From Parahoeflea olei (GTDB taxonomy: Bacteria; Pseudomonadota; Alphaproteobacteria; Rhizobiales; Rhizobiaceae), in contig NZ_LQZT01000050.1 in NCBI RefSeq assembly GCF_001703635.1, positions 85,794 through 149,793 on the forward strand: a stretch of DNA of 64,000 nucleotides. The letters run 5' to 3'. The position numbers and the translations under genes were made by a program. Each line of letters begins with the position of its first letter. The stretch's first letter is position 1. Under the pieces are notes generated by a model. It made no database searches. It had not been told where the DNA came from and worked only from the letters and a program-made list of their open reading frames with translations. Shown here one piece after another: positions 23,175-32,465 of this stretch.

Positions 23175-24779
23175 TCAGTTGCTGATGCGGACGCCTGCCA
23201 CAGACTGCCCGATGGCCGAAAAGGCCTTCTTCAGCGAGACCACGTCCTTGGCCATGAAGAAGTTGTCCTTGCGGCTGGCGCAGTTGGAGAAAAGGTTCAC
23301 GACCGAGGACGCGCTGGTCTTGTAGAGCACCGTGTAGATTTCGATGCCGAGCTTCTTGATGTCGGCGCACATGTTGGCGGTCGAGCTGTTCAGATAGGAT
23401 TCCGCACTCGACTGCGTGGTGGCCGAGTTGATGCGGCCGTCGCTGAGAAATCCATAGGAACCGTAGTCCGATTTGTTGATGGTCTTTTCCGATCCGAACG
23501 AGACATTGGTGCCGTCGGTCATGATCACCAGGATTTTCGAGGCGGCATCCCGGTCATAGGGGACAGCCTGGGTATAGGGGGCTTCGGGCGAAAGAACCCG
23601 CCATCCCCATGCCAGGCCTTCCGCAATATTGGTGCCCGATCCGTTCCAGTACTGCATGGCATCGATGCCGGAGCGCACTTTGTCCATCTCGCCAGTCAGC
23701 GGCACGATCGGTGTCGGGCAGGCGCGGTTGGGACCCAGGGTCAGGGGCCCGGAGAGGTCTCTGTGGTTGGCGACGACGGGGTGCTGCGTCTTGTATTTTC
23801 TGGTCGAGCGCTGAACCGTCGCGTCATCCCCGGATGCGTCGTCATCGAGCCAGGAGTTGTTGAATTCCTTGCCTTCGTTGCCTCCCTGTTTCATCTGTCC
23901 GCCGGGTTCGTCGGGCGCGAAATACGGCACGAACAAGGTGTCGGGATTGTTGGCGTTGGGCGGGGTGGTGCTCGTGTTGTAGGGTGCCGGCCGTGCTTCC
24001 ACGCATCCCTTCCAAGTGGTTCCCGACCACCCGAACAGTCGCATATGATGCGGGTACTGGTCGGCGCCGAAATCGCCGGTGTTGTTTCCGTTGGCCTTTC
24101 GCTTCGTCCTTTGGGTGCTGGTCAGGAATGTCCAGCCATTGTAAAGCGATCTGCCGTCCTCATCGATCCAGGTCTTGCTGAAACCGTCGCCCTTCACATT
24201 CACGGCGGTGACGAAGGGGATGAGGCCGACCTTGAGGCTCTGCTGGTCCGTGTTGATGCTGCCAAGGGCGTCCAGCAGGGCATGCGACGCGTCCTTCAGG
24301 GCCGAAATGCCGCCCGATCCCATCGAGCCGGTGTTGTCGAGGGCAATCGCGATCTCGATGCTTCGTGTCGAGAAGGTCGTCGACGCCACCACCGAAACCG
24401 TGTTCGGCATCATCTTTCCCATGAAGAGCAGCGGAACACGTGCTGTCGCGCCGCCATCGGTGCGAATGAAGTTCACGCCGGCGGTCTGGCTGACTGTCTG
24501 ATCCACCAGAGTAAGATGGCGGTTGGTTGCCAGTTGGGCGTTGAGGGCGTCGCGGAAGATGTCGGAGCGATCCTGTTCCGTGACATCCTTGCGGGAGACC
24601 GTGAGAATCGCCGCATCGATGGCGTTTTGAAGTTCCGACTTCGCGCTCGACAGGTTGACATAGTCGACGGCCAGCCCTGCGGATGCGAACAGCACCGGCA
24701 GCAAGATGGCGCTGATCATGGCAAAGTTGCCGTCTTTGCCGGTCACGAATCTTGACAGCAACGGATGTGTTGCAACCAT
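23175..24779 (-). CDS. TadG-like membrane-anchored von Willebrand factor A protein
   Basis: The product has 534 residues. The N-terminus (GKDGNFAMISAILLPVLFAS ... LSSAKSELQNAIDAA) is the TadE/TadG pilin-like helix. The von Willebrand factor A domain follows with the MIDAS-like IALDNTGSMGSGG and KILVIMTDGTN strands. The protein is predicted to be exported with one anchor. No other tad or flp pilus genes are near, so it is an orphan. Such orphans are common in rhizobia and may act in surface adhesion, but this is not shown here. Confidence 0.85.
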   Translation of the reverse strand: MVATHPLLSRFVTGKDGNFAMISAILLPVLFASAGLAVDYVNLSSAKSELQNAIDAAILTVSRKDVTEQDRSDIFRDALNAQLATNRHLTLVDQTVSQTAGVNFIRTDGGATARVPLLFMGKMMPNTVSVVASTTFSTRSIEIAIALDNTGSMGSGGISALKDASHALLDALGSINTDQQSLKVGLIPFVTAVNVKGDGFSKTWIDEDGRSLYNGWTFLTSTQRTKRKANGNNTGDFGADQYPHHMRLFGWSGTTWKGCVEARPAPYNTSTTPPNANNPDTLFVPYFAPDEPGGQMKQGGNEGKEFNNSWLDDDASGDDATVQRSTRKYKTQHPVVANHRDLSGPLTLGPNRACPTPIVPLTGEMDKVRSGIDAMQYWNGSGTNIAEGLAWGWRVLSPEAPYTQAVPYDRDAASKILVIMTDGTNVSFGSEKTINKSDYGSYGFLSDGRINSATTQSSAESYLNSSTANMCADIKKLGIEIYTVLYKTSASSVVNLFSNCASRKDNFFMAKDVVSLKKAFSAIGQSVAGVRISN

Positions 24780-24980
24780 CTTTTTCGCCTTTGCGTTGGG
24801 CCCCGGTGCTGGCCAGGCCTTTTTAAATCCAGCGAAAACTAGCAGCCTGCGGTAAAGCCAAACTTAAGGACTGGCCATCGCCGTCTCCGCGGCCGCGCAA
24901 ACGGAGAGGCTGGTTAACGAAAACTGGCTGGCAGTCGCCCGGCAAAGGGGAATGGCCCGGCAGCACCGGCGCGGACGATC

Positions 24981-25952
24981 TCAGGGCCGCGGTGCGGCCG
25001 CCCGTTCCAGCCGGTCGTTGATCGCTTCGCCGAGCCCGTGGGCGGGCACCGGCGCCACCGCGATGGCGCTGGCGCCGGAGGCATCCGCGCGCTTGAGAAA
25101 GTCGAACAGGTTGGCTGCCGCCTCGCGCAGGTCGCCGGCGGGCGACAGGTTGAACACGGCATGCGCGCGATCTTCCCCCGCAACCGGCGCTTCGCCGAAG
25201 CGGATCAGCGCCTCGCCGGGGCGGACATCGGCGGCGTTGAGCCGCACCGCCGCCTGCGGCGCGTAATGCGAGGTGAGCATTCCCGGCGCGATCACGGCCT
25301 CGCCGGGCTGAGGCTGCTGCCGTTCGACCGCTAACCCTGCGATTTCCTCGATCGCCTCGGCGGCAATCCCGCCGGGCCTGAGCAGCCTGAGCCTGCCGTC
25401 CTCCACCGCCACGATGGTCGATTCCACCCCGATCGGGCAGCGTCCGCCATCGAGGATCAGGCCGATGCGCTCGCCCAGATCTTCGGCCACGTGCTCGGCC
25501 GAGGTCGGGCTCACCCGGCCCGAGCGGTTGGCGCTCGGGGCTGCGAGCGGCCGGCCGAAAGTGGCGATCAGTTCCCGCGCGAAGCCTTGCGGCATCCGCA
25601 CGGCGGCGGTCGCAAGCCCGGCGGTCGCGAGCGGATGGATCGCGCCGGAAGGCTCAAGCGGCAGCACCAGCGTCAGCGCGCCCGGCCAGAAGGCCCGGGC
25701 CAGCTTCTCCGCGAGCGGCGAGAACCGCACATGCGCCCGCGCCATGTCGATGTCGGACACATGCGAAATCAGCGGGTTGAAGCGCGGCCGCCCCTTGGCC
25801 TCATAGATCGCGGTGATGGCGCCGGGATGGGTGGCGTCCGCCGCAAGCCCGTAGACCGTCTCGGTCGGCACGGCCACGGGCTCGCCGCGACGCAGTGCGT
25901 CGCAAGCCTGCGTCAGGGTGTCGGGATCGAGGGTCGAAAGGATGCGCGCCAT
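24981..25952 (-). CDS. L-threonylcarbamoyladenylate synthase (Sua5/YciO/YrdC family)
   Basis: The enzyme makes threonylcarbamoyl-AMP from Thr, bicarbonate and ATP for the t6A37 tRNA modification. The product has 323 residues, matching the long Sua5 form. The YrdC domain has VPTETVYGLAADA, KGRPRFNPLISHV and SANRSGRVSPTSA. A Sua5-specific C-terminal domain starts after the linker at about residue 205 (PGMLTSHYAPQAAVRL). It is transcribed alone, divergent from the GGDEF gene. Confidence 0.94.
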   Translation of the reverse strand: MARILSTLDPDTLTQACDALRRGEPVAVPTETVYGLAADATHPGAITAIYEAKGRPRFNPLISHVSDIDMARAHVRFSPLAEKLARAFWPGALTLVLPLEPSGAIHPLATAGLATAAVRMPQGFARELIATFGRPLAAPSANRSGRVSPTSAEHVAEDLGERIGLILDGGRCPIGVESTIVAVEDGRLRLLRPGGIAAEAIEEIAGLAVERQQPQPGEAVIAPGMLTSHYAPQAAVRLNAADVRPGEALIRFGEAPVAGEDRAHAVFNLSPAGDLREAAANLFDFLKRADASGASAIAVAPVPAHGLGEAINDRLERAAAPRP

Positions 25953-26133
25953 GGGATGTCCGTTGATCGCGAGAGCCTCTATCAGGCGCGCCGCGCGGAC
26001 GCAACAAAGCCGGTTTTCCGCTTTCTTCGGACAAAGTGACGGGGTCGTTCAAATTGCAGCAATGCGGTTATCCGGCAAATAACTTTTCTCGGGCAGAGGA
26101 CAAATATGCGACTTTCTTGATGAGTGTGCCGGG

Positions 26134-27192
26134 ATGAACAAACAGAATTCTGCCGTGACGTCCGTTGGGCTTCGCGTGGCGACGGTGATGTTCCAGATGG
26201 GCATCGACGGCCTGCCGCGGAATTACGAACTCGTCTACGAGGCCTATTCCGGCAACAATCCCGAACTCACCAAGGGCTTCATTGCCATCGGCAAGCACAA
26301 GACCCAGAAGGCGCTCGACGAACTGGGACGCAAGTTCCTGCCGCACCACCACGAGGAATCCGTGGCGGCGCGCACCAATGAGCGCATGCGCACGGAGATC
26401 ACCAGCTTCATCGGGCTTCTGGAGGAGGAGCAGTCCTCGCTCTCCGACTACTCGAAGATCATCGACGAAGCCTCGCGCAGTTTTTCAACTGACGGCGAGA
26501 TCGACCGCGAGACGCTGAGCCGGTCGATCCAGCAGTTGAGCATGGCGACCGAACGGCAGGCGTCGAAAAGCGAGGCGTTGGTCGCGGTCGCCGCCGAGCA
26601 GGCCGCGGCGCTCGAGGAGGTCAAGTCCGACATCGACAATTTCGAGCGGATGAAATTCGTCGATCCGCTGACCGGACTTGCCAACCGCCGGGCCTTCAAC
26701 AAGGCCGTCGCCCGTGTCTACTCCAATCCGGATCTGCCGATGATGTGCGGCCTCGCCTTCGTTGAGATCGACGATTTCCAGCGCTTCAACGCCAAGGGCG
26801 CGGGCGACCACGCGATCCGCCATGTCGGCCAGCTGTTCCAGGGCGCGAACCGGGAGGGGGAATTCATCGCCCGGCTCGACGGCAACCGCTTCGCCTTCCT
26901 GGTCAACAGCGCGGCGGAAGACGAGATCATGCGCGTCATCGACCGGATGCGCGCGGCTGCGGCCATGAGGCCCGTCATCATTTCCGACAACGGCACCGGG
27001 CTCGGCAATGCGACGCTGTCGATCGGCGTGGCGATGTCGACGATCGCCGACAACGCCGCGCGCCTGATGGGATTTGCCGAGCAGGCGCTGGCGGCCTCCG
27101 AGAAGGAGGGCGGCGACAGGGCGACGCTGTTCTCGCGCAATGCCCCGGCCTCGGCCGGAGAGCAAAAGGGCTGGATGATCTACAAAGCCTGA
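26134..27192 (+). CDS. GGDEF-fold protein with degenerate active site
   Basis: The product has 352 residues, starting at ATG 26134. An N-terminal helical region of about 170 residues (including a coiled-coil-like SMATERQASKSEALVAVAAE) precedes a C-terminal GGDEF fold starting FVDPLTGLANRRAFNKAVAR. The signature position reads FIARLDGNRFAFLV, so GGDEF has become DGNRF and catalytic residues are lost. A diguanylate cyclase reaction is unlikely; it may bind nucleotides or act as a partner protein. Similar rhizobial proteins are annotated as diguanylate cyclases by homology only. Confidence 0.82.
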   Translation: MNKQNSAVTSVGLRVATVMFQMGIDGLPRNYELVYEAYSGNNPELTKGFIAIGKHKTQKALDELGRKFLPHHHEESVAARTNERMRTEITSFIGLLEEEQSSLSDYSKIIDEASRSFSTDGEIDRETLSRSIQQLSMATERQASKSEALVAVAAEQAAALEEVKSDIDNFERMKFVDPLTGLANRRAFNKAVARVYSNPDLPMMCGLAFVEIDDFQRFNAKGAGDHAIRHVGQLFQGANREGEFIARLDGNRFAFLVNSAAEDEIMRVIDRMRAAAAMRPVIISDNGTGLGNATLSIGVAMSTIADNAARLMGFAEQALAASEKEGGDRATLFSRNAPASAGEQKGWMIYKA

Positions 27193-27310
27193 TCTGAGCC
27201 CGGCTTTCAAGCCGCGCAGGCGCGGCGGCCCGGCCGCCGGCGCGGTGCGCAGCCCGCCCCGGTCCGGCTGTGCGACGCGAAAAATCCTTGAACAAACCCC
27301 ATCTATGAAT

Positions 27311-27329
27311 TTGACGCTTACGTAAAAAC
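27311..27329 (+). promoter_or_regulatory. Possible MerR/LiuR-like operator upstream of the acyl-CoA dehydrogenase
   Basis: TTGACGCTTACGTAAAAAC lies about 65 nt upstream of the dehydrogenase start and contains the 8-bp palindrome TTACGTAA. It resembles, by memory, the motif of LiuR-type MerR regulators of acyl-CoA catabolism genes in proteobacteria, and TTGACG could also be a -35 box. No regulator gene lies nearby. Confidence 0.35.
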
Positions 27330-27391
27330 CACTTAGCCATGCGCATGGAGTTATGCCGCCAAGGAGGGCGGCCAGCAGGCAGGAGACCCAC

Positions 27392-29173
27392 ATGTACCGT
27401 GCGCCCGTAGAGGAAATCGCCCACACGCTCAAATCAGTCACGGGCTTCGGCAAGGCGCTCGACGCCGGCCGGTTCGGTGATCTGGGCGAGGATCTGGTCG
27501 ACGCCATCCTGGCCGAGGCCGGCCGCTTCGCCTCCGACGAGATCGCACCGTTGAACGAGATCGGCGACACCGAGGGCGCGAAGCTCGACGACGGCGTCGT
27601 CACCACGCCTGCGGGCTGGAAGCAACTCTATCGCAGCTGGATCGACGGCGGCTGGAACGGCCTGACCGGGCCGGAAGATTTCGGCGGCCAGGGCCTGCCG
27701 ATGCTGATGTCGGTGGCGGCACTGGAGATGTGGAATTCCGGCTCGCTCGCCTTCGGAATCGGCCCGACGCTGACCATGGGCGCGGTCGAGGCGCTGGAAA
27801 AGCATGCCTCCGACGAGCTCAAGGCCAAATATCTCGAAAAGCTCGTGACCGGCGAATGGATGGGAACGATGAACCTGACCGAGCCGCAGGCGGGCTCGGA
27901 TCTCAACGCGCTCAAGGCGCGCGCCGAACCGGTGGGCGACGGCACCTACCGCATCTTCGGCCAGAAGATCTTCATCACCTATGGCGAGCACGACTTCACC
28001 GACAACATCATTCATCTGGTGCTGGCGCGGCTGCCGGATGCGCCGGCGGGCACCCGCGGCATCTCGTTGTTCCTGGTGCCGAAATTCTTCGTCGGCGACG
28101 ACGGTTCGCTCGGCGCGCGCAACGATGTGTTCTGCTCGGGCCTCGAACACAAGCTCGGCATCCATGCCTCGCCCACCTGCACCATGATCTATGGCGACGG
28201 CAAGTTCGGCGACGAGCCCGGCGCCATCGGCTGGCTGATCGGCGAGGAAAACCGCGGCCTCGCCTGCATGTTCACGATGATGAACAATGCCCGCCTCGCC
28301 GTCGGCATGCAGGGCGTCGCGGTGGCCGAAACCGCCACCCAGAAGGCGATCGCCTATGCGAAGGAGCGCACTCAGGGCCGCGCCCCGGGCTTTTCGGGCG
28401 AAGGCATGAGCCCGATCATCCAGCACCCCGACGTCGCGCGCATGCTGATGACCATGAAGGCGCTGACGCAGGGCGCGCGCGCCATCTGCTATTCGTGCGC
28501 CGAGGCGCTCGACATGGCGCGGCTCACCGAAGGCGACGAGGCCAAGGCCTGGTCCGAGCGCGCGAGCCTGATCACCCCGATCGCCAAGGCCTTCTCCACC
28601 GATATCGGCATGGAAGTGGCCTCGCTCGGCGTACAGGTGCATGGCGGCATGGGCTTCATCGAGGAGACCGGCGCCGCCCGGCTGCTCCGCGATTCCCGCA
28701 TCGCGCCGATCTATGAGGGCACCAACGGCATCCAGGCGATCGATCTGGTCACCCGCAAGCTGCCGCTCTCGGGCGGCGACACGGTCGCCCGGCTGATTGC
28801 CGAGTTCAAGGCCGACGCGGAAGCCGCGCGTGCGGACAATTCCGGTGCGCTCGCGGGCGTCGCCGACCGGCTCGAGGCGGCGATCGCCGATCTCGAAGCT
28901 GCCACCGCCTATATGCAGGCGGCCCTTGCCGAGGGCCGGCAGCCCGACGCACTGACCGGCGCCACGCCCTATCTGCGGCTGTTCGGGTTGACCGCGACGG
29001 TGGCGCTCGTCGCCCGCGGCGTGCTGGCGGATGCGCAGGCGCCGCAAGCCGCGGCCCGCGCGGCGCTCGCCCGCTTCGCCGCCGCCAATTTCGCCCCCGA
29101 AACCGCCGGGCTTCTGGCCGCCGCCACCGAGGGCGCCGCAAGCCTTAAGGGTGCCGAAGCGGCGCTCGCCTGA
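27392..29173 (+). CDS. Acyl-CoA dehydrogenase (DmdC/AcdA-like, ~600 residues)
   Basis: This flavoenzyme introduces a double bond into an acyl-CoA. The product has 593 residues from ATG 27392, longer than the 380-residue short-chain enzymes. It has the N-terminal extension (MYRAPVEEIAHTLKSVTGFG) and C-terminal helical extension typical of the DmdC-like branch. Core motifs are MNLTEPQAGSDLNALKARAE, GEENRGLACMFTMMNNARLAV, VQVHGGMGFIEETGAARLLRD and YEGTNGIQAIDLVTRKLP. The next gene encodes an enoyl-CoA hydratase, so the pair likely performs consecutive beta-oxidation-type steps. The acyl substrate is unknown. Confidence 0.93.
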   Translation: MYRAPVEEIAHTLKSVTGFGKALDAGRFGDLGEDLVDAILAEAGRFASDEIAPLNEIGDTEGAKLDDGVVTTPAGWKQLYRSWIDGGWNGLTGPEDFGGQGLPMLMSVAALEMWNSGSLAFGIGPTLTMGAVEALEKHASDELKAKYLEKLVTGEWMGTMNLTEPQAGSDLNALKARAEPVGDGTYRIFGQKIFITYGEHDFTDNIIHLVLARLPDAPAGTRGISLFLVPKFFVGDDGSLGARNDVFCSGLEHKLGIHASPTCTMIYGDGKFGDEPGAIGWLIGEENRGLACMFTMMNNARLAVGMQGVAVAETATQKAIAYAKERTQGRAPGFSGEGMSPIIQHPDVARMLMTMKALTQGARAICYSCAEALDMARLTEGDEAKAWSERASLITPIAKAFSTDIGMEVASLGVQVHGGMGFIEETGAARLLRDSRIAPIYEGTNGIQAIDLVTRKLPLSGGDTVARLIAEFKADAEAARADNSGALAGVADRLEAAIADLEAATAYMQAALAEGRQPDALTGATPYLRLFGLTATVALVARGVLADAQAPQAAARAALARFAAANFAPETAGLLAAATEGAASLKGAEAALA

Positions 29174-29219
29174 TCAAGCAGTGGCCGGTGTCTCCGGCGC
29201 GATCCTGAAGGGGACGGAC

Positions 29220-29978
29220 ATGACAGACCATATCCTGACTGAACGCGCAGGCGATGCCGGCGCACTGAACGTCATCCGCTTCAACCGGCCCGACAAGAAG
29301 AACGCCATCACCCGCGCGATGTATCAGGCGATGGCTGAGGCGCTCACCGACGGCGAGGCGGATGCGAGCGTGCGCGCCCATGTGATGCTCGGCACGCCCG
29401 GGGCCTTCTCCTCCGGCAACGACCTGCAGGATTTCATGGCGGTCGCCATGGGCGCCTCGAACGGCGCGGAAGTCACCGATTTCCTGCTGGCGCTGGCGAG
29501 GCTCACAAAGCCGCTGGTCTCCGGCGTCGACGGGCTGGCGATCGGCATCGGCACCACCATCCAGATGCATTGCGACCTGACCTTCGCAACGCCCGGCTCA
29601 CGCTTCCATACCCCGTTTGTCGACCTGGCGCTGGTGCCCGAAGCCGGCTCCAGCCTGCTCGCGCCCGCGATCATGGGCCACCAGAAGGCCTTCGCGCTGC
29701 TCGCCGCAGGCCATCCCTTTTCCGCCGAAGAGGCCGAATGCGCGGGCCTGATCTTCCGCGTGGTCGACGCCGACGCGCTTGAGTCCGCCGTCTTCGAGGC
29801 GGCCTCGGCTCTCGCCGCCAAACCGCCCCAGGCACTCGCGATCGCCCGCCGCCTGGTCAAGCCCGACCCGGAAACCGTCGTCGCCCGCATCCGCGAGGAG
29901 GGCGCGCTGTTTGCCAGCCAGTTGAAAAGCGCCGAAGCCTTGGCCGCCTTCCAGGCCTTCATGGCGCGGAAGAAGTAG
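29220..29978 (+). CDS. Enoyl-CoA hydratase/isomerase family protein
   Basis: This crotonase-fold protein has 252 residues and starts at ATG 29220, 46 nt after the dehydrogenase stop and preceded by AAGGGGACGG. The N-terminus FNRPDKKNAITRAMYQAMAE and the oxyanion-hole loop GTPGAFSSGNDLQDF are clear. In the second region, VDGLAIGIGTTIQMHCDLTF and FVDLALVPEAGSSLL carry Glu at a position used for catalysis in hydratases. It probably hydrates the enoyl-CoA produced by its neighbour, although an isomerase activity is possible. Confidence 0.9.
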   Translation: MTDHILTERAGDAGALNVIRFNRPDKKNAITRAMYQAMAEALTDGEADASVRAHVMLGTPGAFSSGNDLQDFMAVAMGASNGAEVTDFLLALARLTKPLVSGVDGLAIGIGTTIQMHCDLTFATPGSRFHTPFVDLALVPEAGSSLLAPAIMGHQKAFALLAAGHPFSAEEAECAGLIFRVVDADALESAVFEAASALAAKPPQALAIARRLVKPDPETVVARIREEGALFASQLKSAEALAAFQAFMARKK

Positions 29979-30024
29979 GCGCCGCTTCAGCGCCGGCCTT
30001 CTCAGACCGCGCGGTCACGCCCTG

Positions 30025-30260
30025 CGTCATCCCGGGCTCTCTCCGTCGTCATCCCGCACTCTCTCCGTCGTCATCCTCGGCCACCGAGCCGAGGATCCAT
30101 ACCGTGATGTCTCGACCTGTATCGGGGCTGGAAAGAACACGGAATGGATCCTCGGGTCGGGGCCCAAGGATGACGAAACGAGGGGTCCGTGCATCGGCCG
30201 CGAAATACGGAAATGCGCGGCCAATCCCCCGTCATGCCGGACCCCGATTCGGTATCCAGC
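30025..30260. repeat. Block of intergenic palindromic repeats in a 405-bp gene-free gap
   Basis: The 29979-30383 gap has no gene. It begins with two tandem 22-nt units (CGTCATCCCGGGCTCTCTCC.. at 30025-30046 and a near-copy at 30047-30068). A larger inverted repeat follows: CGTCATCCTCGG near 30069 pairs with AAGGATGACG near 30167, with inner arms GAGGATCCAT (30091) and ATGGATCCTC (30144). A second element begins CCCCGTCATGCCGGACCCCG at 30227, a common rhizobial intergenic repeat motif. These look like REP/RIME-type elements between two convergent genes. Confidence 0.7.
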
Positions 30261-30383
30261 GGGCGAGCGTCCGCGAGCCGGGTGGCGCCTTCTTTGTCCG
30301 ACAACAGTCTCTCACCGCGCGGACGCGCGAGTGGGCGGCCCGCGGATCAGCTCCGGGGTGACGGTGGAGAGGGCGGAGCCCTT

Positions 30384-31643
30384 CTACCGCTTCGGGCGTT
30401 CGAGCAGCGCCACCACTTCCACATGGGCCGACCACAGGAACTGGTCGATCGGCGTGACCGAGGTGAGGCGGTAGCCGGATTTGAGGAGGATTTCGAGGTC
30501 GCGGGCAAGCGTCAGCGGATTGCAGGAAACCGCGGCGAGGCGCGGGATCGTCGAGCGGGCGATTTCCTGCGCCTGGGTTTCGGCGCCCGCGCGCGGCGGG
30601 TCGAAGACGAGGCCCTGATAGGGTTTGAGCTCGGAGGCCATCAGCGGGCGGCGGAACAGGTCGCGCTTTTCCACGCTCACCGGCTTAATCCCCTGCGCGT
30701 GGCGCGCGGCGCGGTCAAGCGCTGCGAGCGAAGCGCCATCGGCCTCCACCGCGTGCACATGGCTTGCCTCGGCGAGCCGCAGCGCGAAGGTGCCGGCGCC
30801 GGAAAACAGGTCGGCCACGCGCTTGGATTTCTTAAGGTGATCCGTGACGAGGTCGCCCATCACGGTCTCGGCCTCGCGGCTCGCCTGCACGAAGCCGCCT
30901 GGCGGCGGGTTCACGCTCACGCGGCCGAAGCCGAGTTCGGGCGGCTGTTTCTCGATCAGGATCTCGCCATTGAAAGTAAGCCGGGCCACGCCCGCCTCGG
31001 CCCGCACCGCCGAAATGATCCTCAGCCGGTCGGGTTCCGTGAGCTTGAACGGGGCCTCGGCGGCCAGATCCAGCCCGGGGGCGGCGTCGAGCACGGAGAG
31101 CCGGAACGCCTCCCTGCCGACCGCCACCGCGGTGGCAAGGCGGCGGAGCGCCGGCAGCATCTGGTTGATCCGCTCGGAGGCGACGACGCAGGTCTCGATC
31201 GCGACGATGTGGTGGCTTGAGGCGCGGTTGAAGCCGAGCACCGCGCCCTTGTCCGTGCGGCGCGCGGCAAACACCACGCGTCGCCGCGCGTGCGGCGCGC
31301 AGGCGACGAGCGGCGCCACCTCTGCCCTGATGCCACGGCTTTCGAGTGCTGCGACCACCAGGTCGCGCTTCCAGTCGCGATAGGTCGCATCGGCCACATG
31401 CTGCAGCGCGCAGCCGCCGCAGCCGGCATTCTCATGGTCGGGGCCGAAATGCGGGCAGGGCGGCGTCACCCGGTCGGGCGAGGGCTCGAGCACGGCAATC
31501 AGCGCGCCGCGGTTCTTCTCGACCCCGGCATTGACCACGTCTCCGGGCGCGGCGAAGGGCACGAACACCTGGCCCCGGGGCGTGTCGGCGATGCCGTCGC
31601 CCTGGGCGCCGAGCCGCGCGATGGCAAGTCTTTCAGCGCTCAT
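30384..31643 (-). CDS. Class I RNA (uracil-5-)-methyltransferase, TrmA/RlmD family
   Basis: The product has 419 residues. An N-terminal TRAM-like region precedes an iron-sulfur cysteine set (C63, then C75 and C78 in NAGCGGCALQHV). The Rossmann methyltransferase core follows with VADLFSGAGTFALRLAEA, VFDPPRAGAETQAQEIA and the catalytic nucleophile Cys in AAVSCNPLTLARDLEIL. By family it methylates a uridine C5 in 23S rRNA or tRNA. Its start overlaps the tlyA stop by 4 nt (ATGA), so the two form an RNA-modification operon. Confidence 0.92.
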   Translation of the reverse strand: MSAERLAIARLGAQGDGIADTPRGQVFVPFAAPGDVVNAGVEKNRGALIAVLEPSPDRVTPPCPHFGPDHENAGCGGCALQHVADATYRDWKRDLVVAALESRGIRAEVAPLVACAPHARRRVVFAARRTDKGAVLGFNRASSHHIVAIETCVVASERINQMLPALRRLATAVAVGREAFRLSVLDAAPGLDLAAEAPFKLTEPDRLRIISAVRAEAGVARLTFNGEILIEKQPPELGFGRVSVNPPPGGFVQASREAETVMGDLVTDHLKKSKRVADLFSGAGTFALRLAEASHVHAVEADGASLAALDRAARHAQGIKPVSVEKRDLFRRPLMASELKPYQGLVFDPPRAGAETQAQEIARSTIPRLAAVSCNPLTLARDLEILLKSGYRLTSVTPIDQFLWSAHVEVVALLERPKR

Positions 31644-32407
31644 GTTTTGACGCCTCCGATCAGGAATTCGTGGTTGCCGTCGCTGCCCTCGATCGGCGAG
31701 GCGACAGGGCCGGTGGCGCGCCAGCCGGGCAGGCCATCGAGCCAGCGGGCGAGATCGTCCGCGATCCGCGGGCCTTGCGCGGGATCCTTCAGCAGTCCGC
31801 CCTTGCCGATCGCTGTCCGTCCCGCCTCGAATTGCGGTTTGACCAGAAGCACGGCGAAGGCGCCGGGGGCGGCGAGGTCGAGCGCCGGCGGCAGCGCCAG
31901 TTTCAGCGAGATGAAGCTCACGTCGGAGACCACCGCGCCGATCTCGGCGCCGTCGAGATGCGAGGCCGCGAGATCGCGGGCGTTCAGCCCCTCGAGATTT
32001 GTCACGCGCGGATGGCCAAGAAGCGACGCCGCCAGCTGGCCATGGCCGACATCGACCGCGAGCACGCGGGTCGCGCCGGCTTCGAGCAGCACCTGGGTGA
32101 ACCCGCCGGTGGAGGCGCCGATATCGAGGCAGGTCCGCCCCTCCGGATCGTAGCCGAAGGCGGCGAGCCCGGCCTTGAGCTTGAGCGCCGCGCGCGAGAC
32201 GTACTCGCGCGCCGCATCGCGCACCGAAATCTCCGCCGAATCCGCCACCAGCGCGCCCGCCTTGGCGATGACCGCGCCATCGACCGAGACCGCCCCGCGC
32301 GCGATCGCGTCGCGCGCCCGCGAGCGGCTGTCGTAGAACCCGCGCCGGACCAGGACCTGGTCCAGCCGGTCGCGCGCGGGCGCATTGGGGGAGGCGGGTG
32401 TGTTCAT
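31640..32407 (-). CDS. tlyA: TlyA-family rRNA 2'-O-methyltransferase
   Basis: The product has 255 residues, taking ATG 32405-32407 (MNTPASPNAPARDRLDQVLV); an upstream reading to 32509 has no homology. An N-terminal S4 RNA-binding domain (RLDQVLVRRGFYDSRSRARD) is followed by an FtsJ-like methyltransferase core (CLDIGASTGGFTQVLLEAGA, LVKPQFEAGR). TlyA modifies 16S and/or 23S rRNA ribose; some members were first annotated as hemolysins. It is coupled by a 4-nt overlap to the next methyltransferase gene. Confidence 0.94.
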   Translation of the reverse strand: MNTPASPNAPARDRLDQVLVRRGFYDSRSRARDAIARGAVSVDGAVIAKAGALVADSAEISVRDAAREYVSRAALKLKAGLAAFGYDPEGRTCLDIGASTGGFTQVLLEAGATRVLAVDVGHGQLAASLLGHPRVTNLEGLNARDLAASHLDGAEIGAVVSDVSFISLKLALPPALDLAAPGAFAVLLVKPQFEAGRTAIGKGGLLKDPAQGPRIADDLARWLDGLPGWRATGPVASPIEGSDGNHEFLIGGVKT

Positions 32408-32465
32408 CGCGCCGTCTTGGCGCGGAAGCGGCGCGAGGGCAAGCCCTTTGTCGGGGCGTGGGCCG

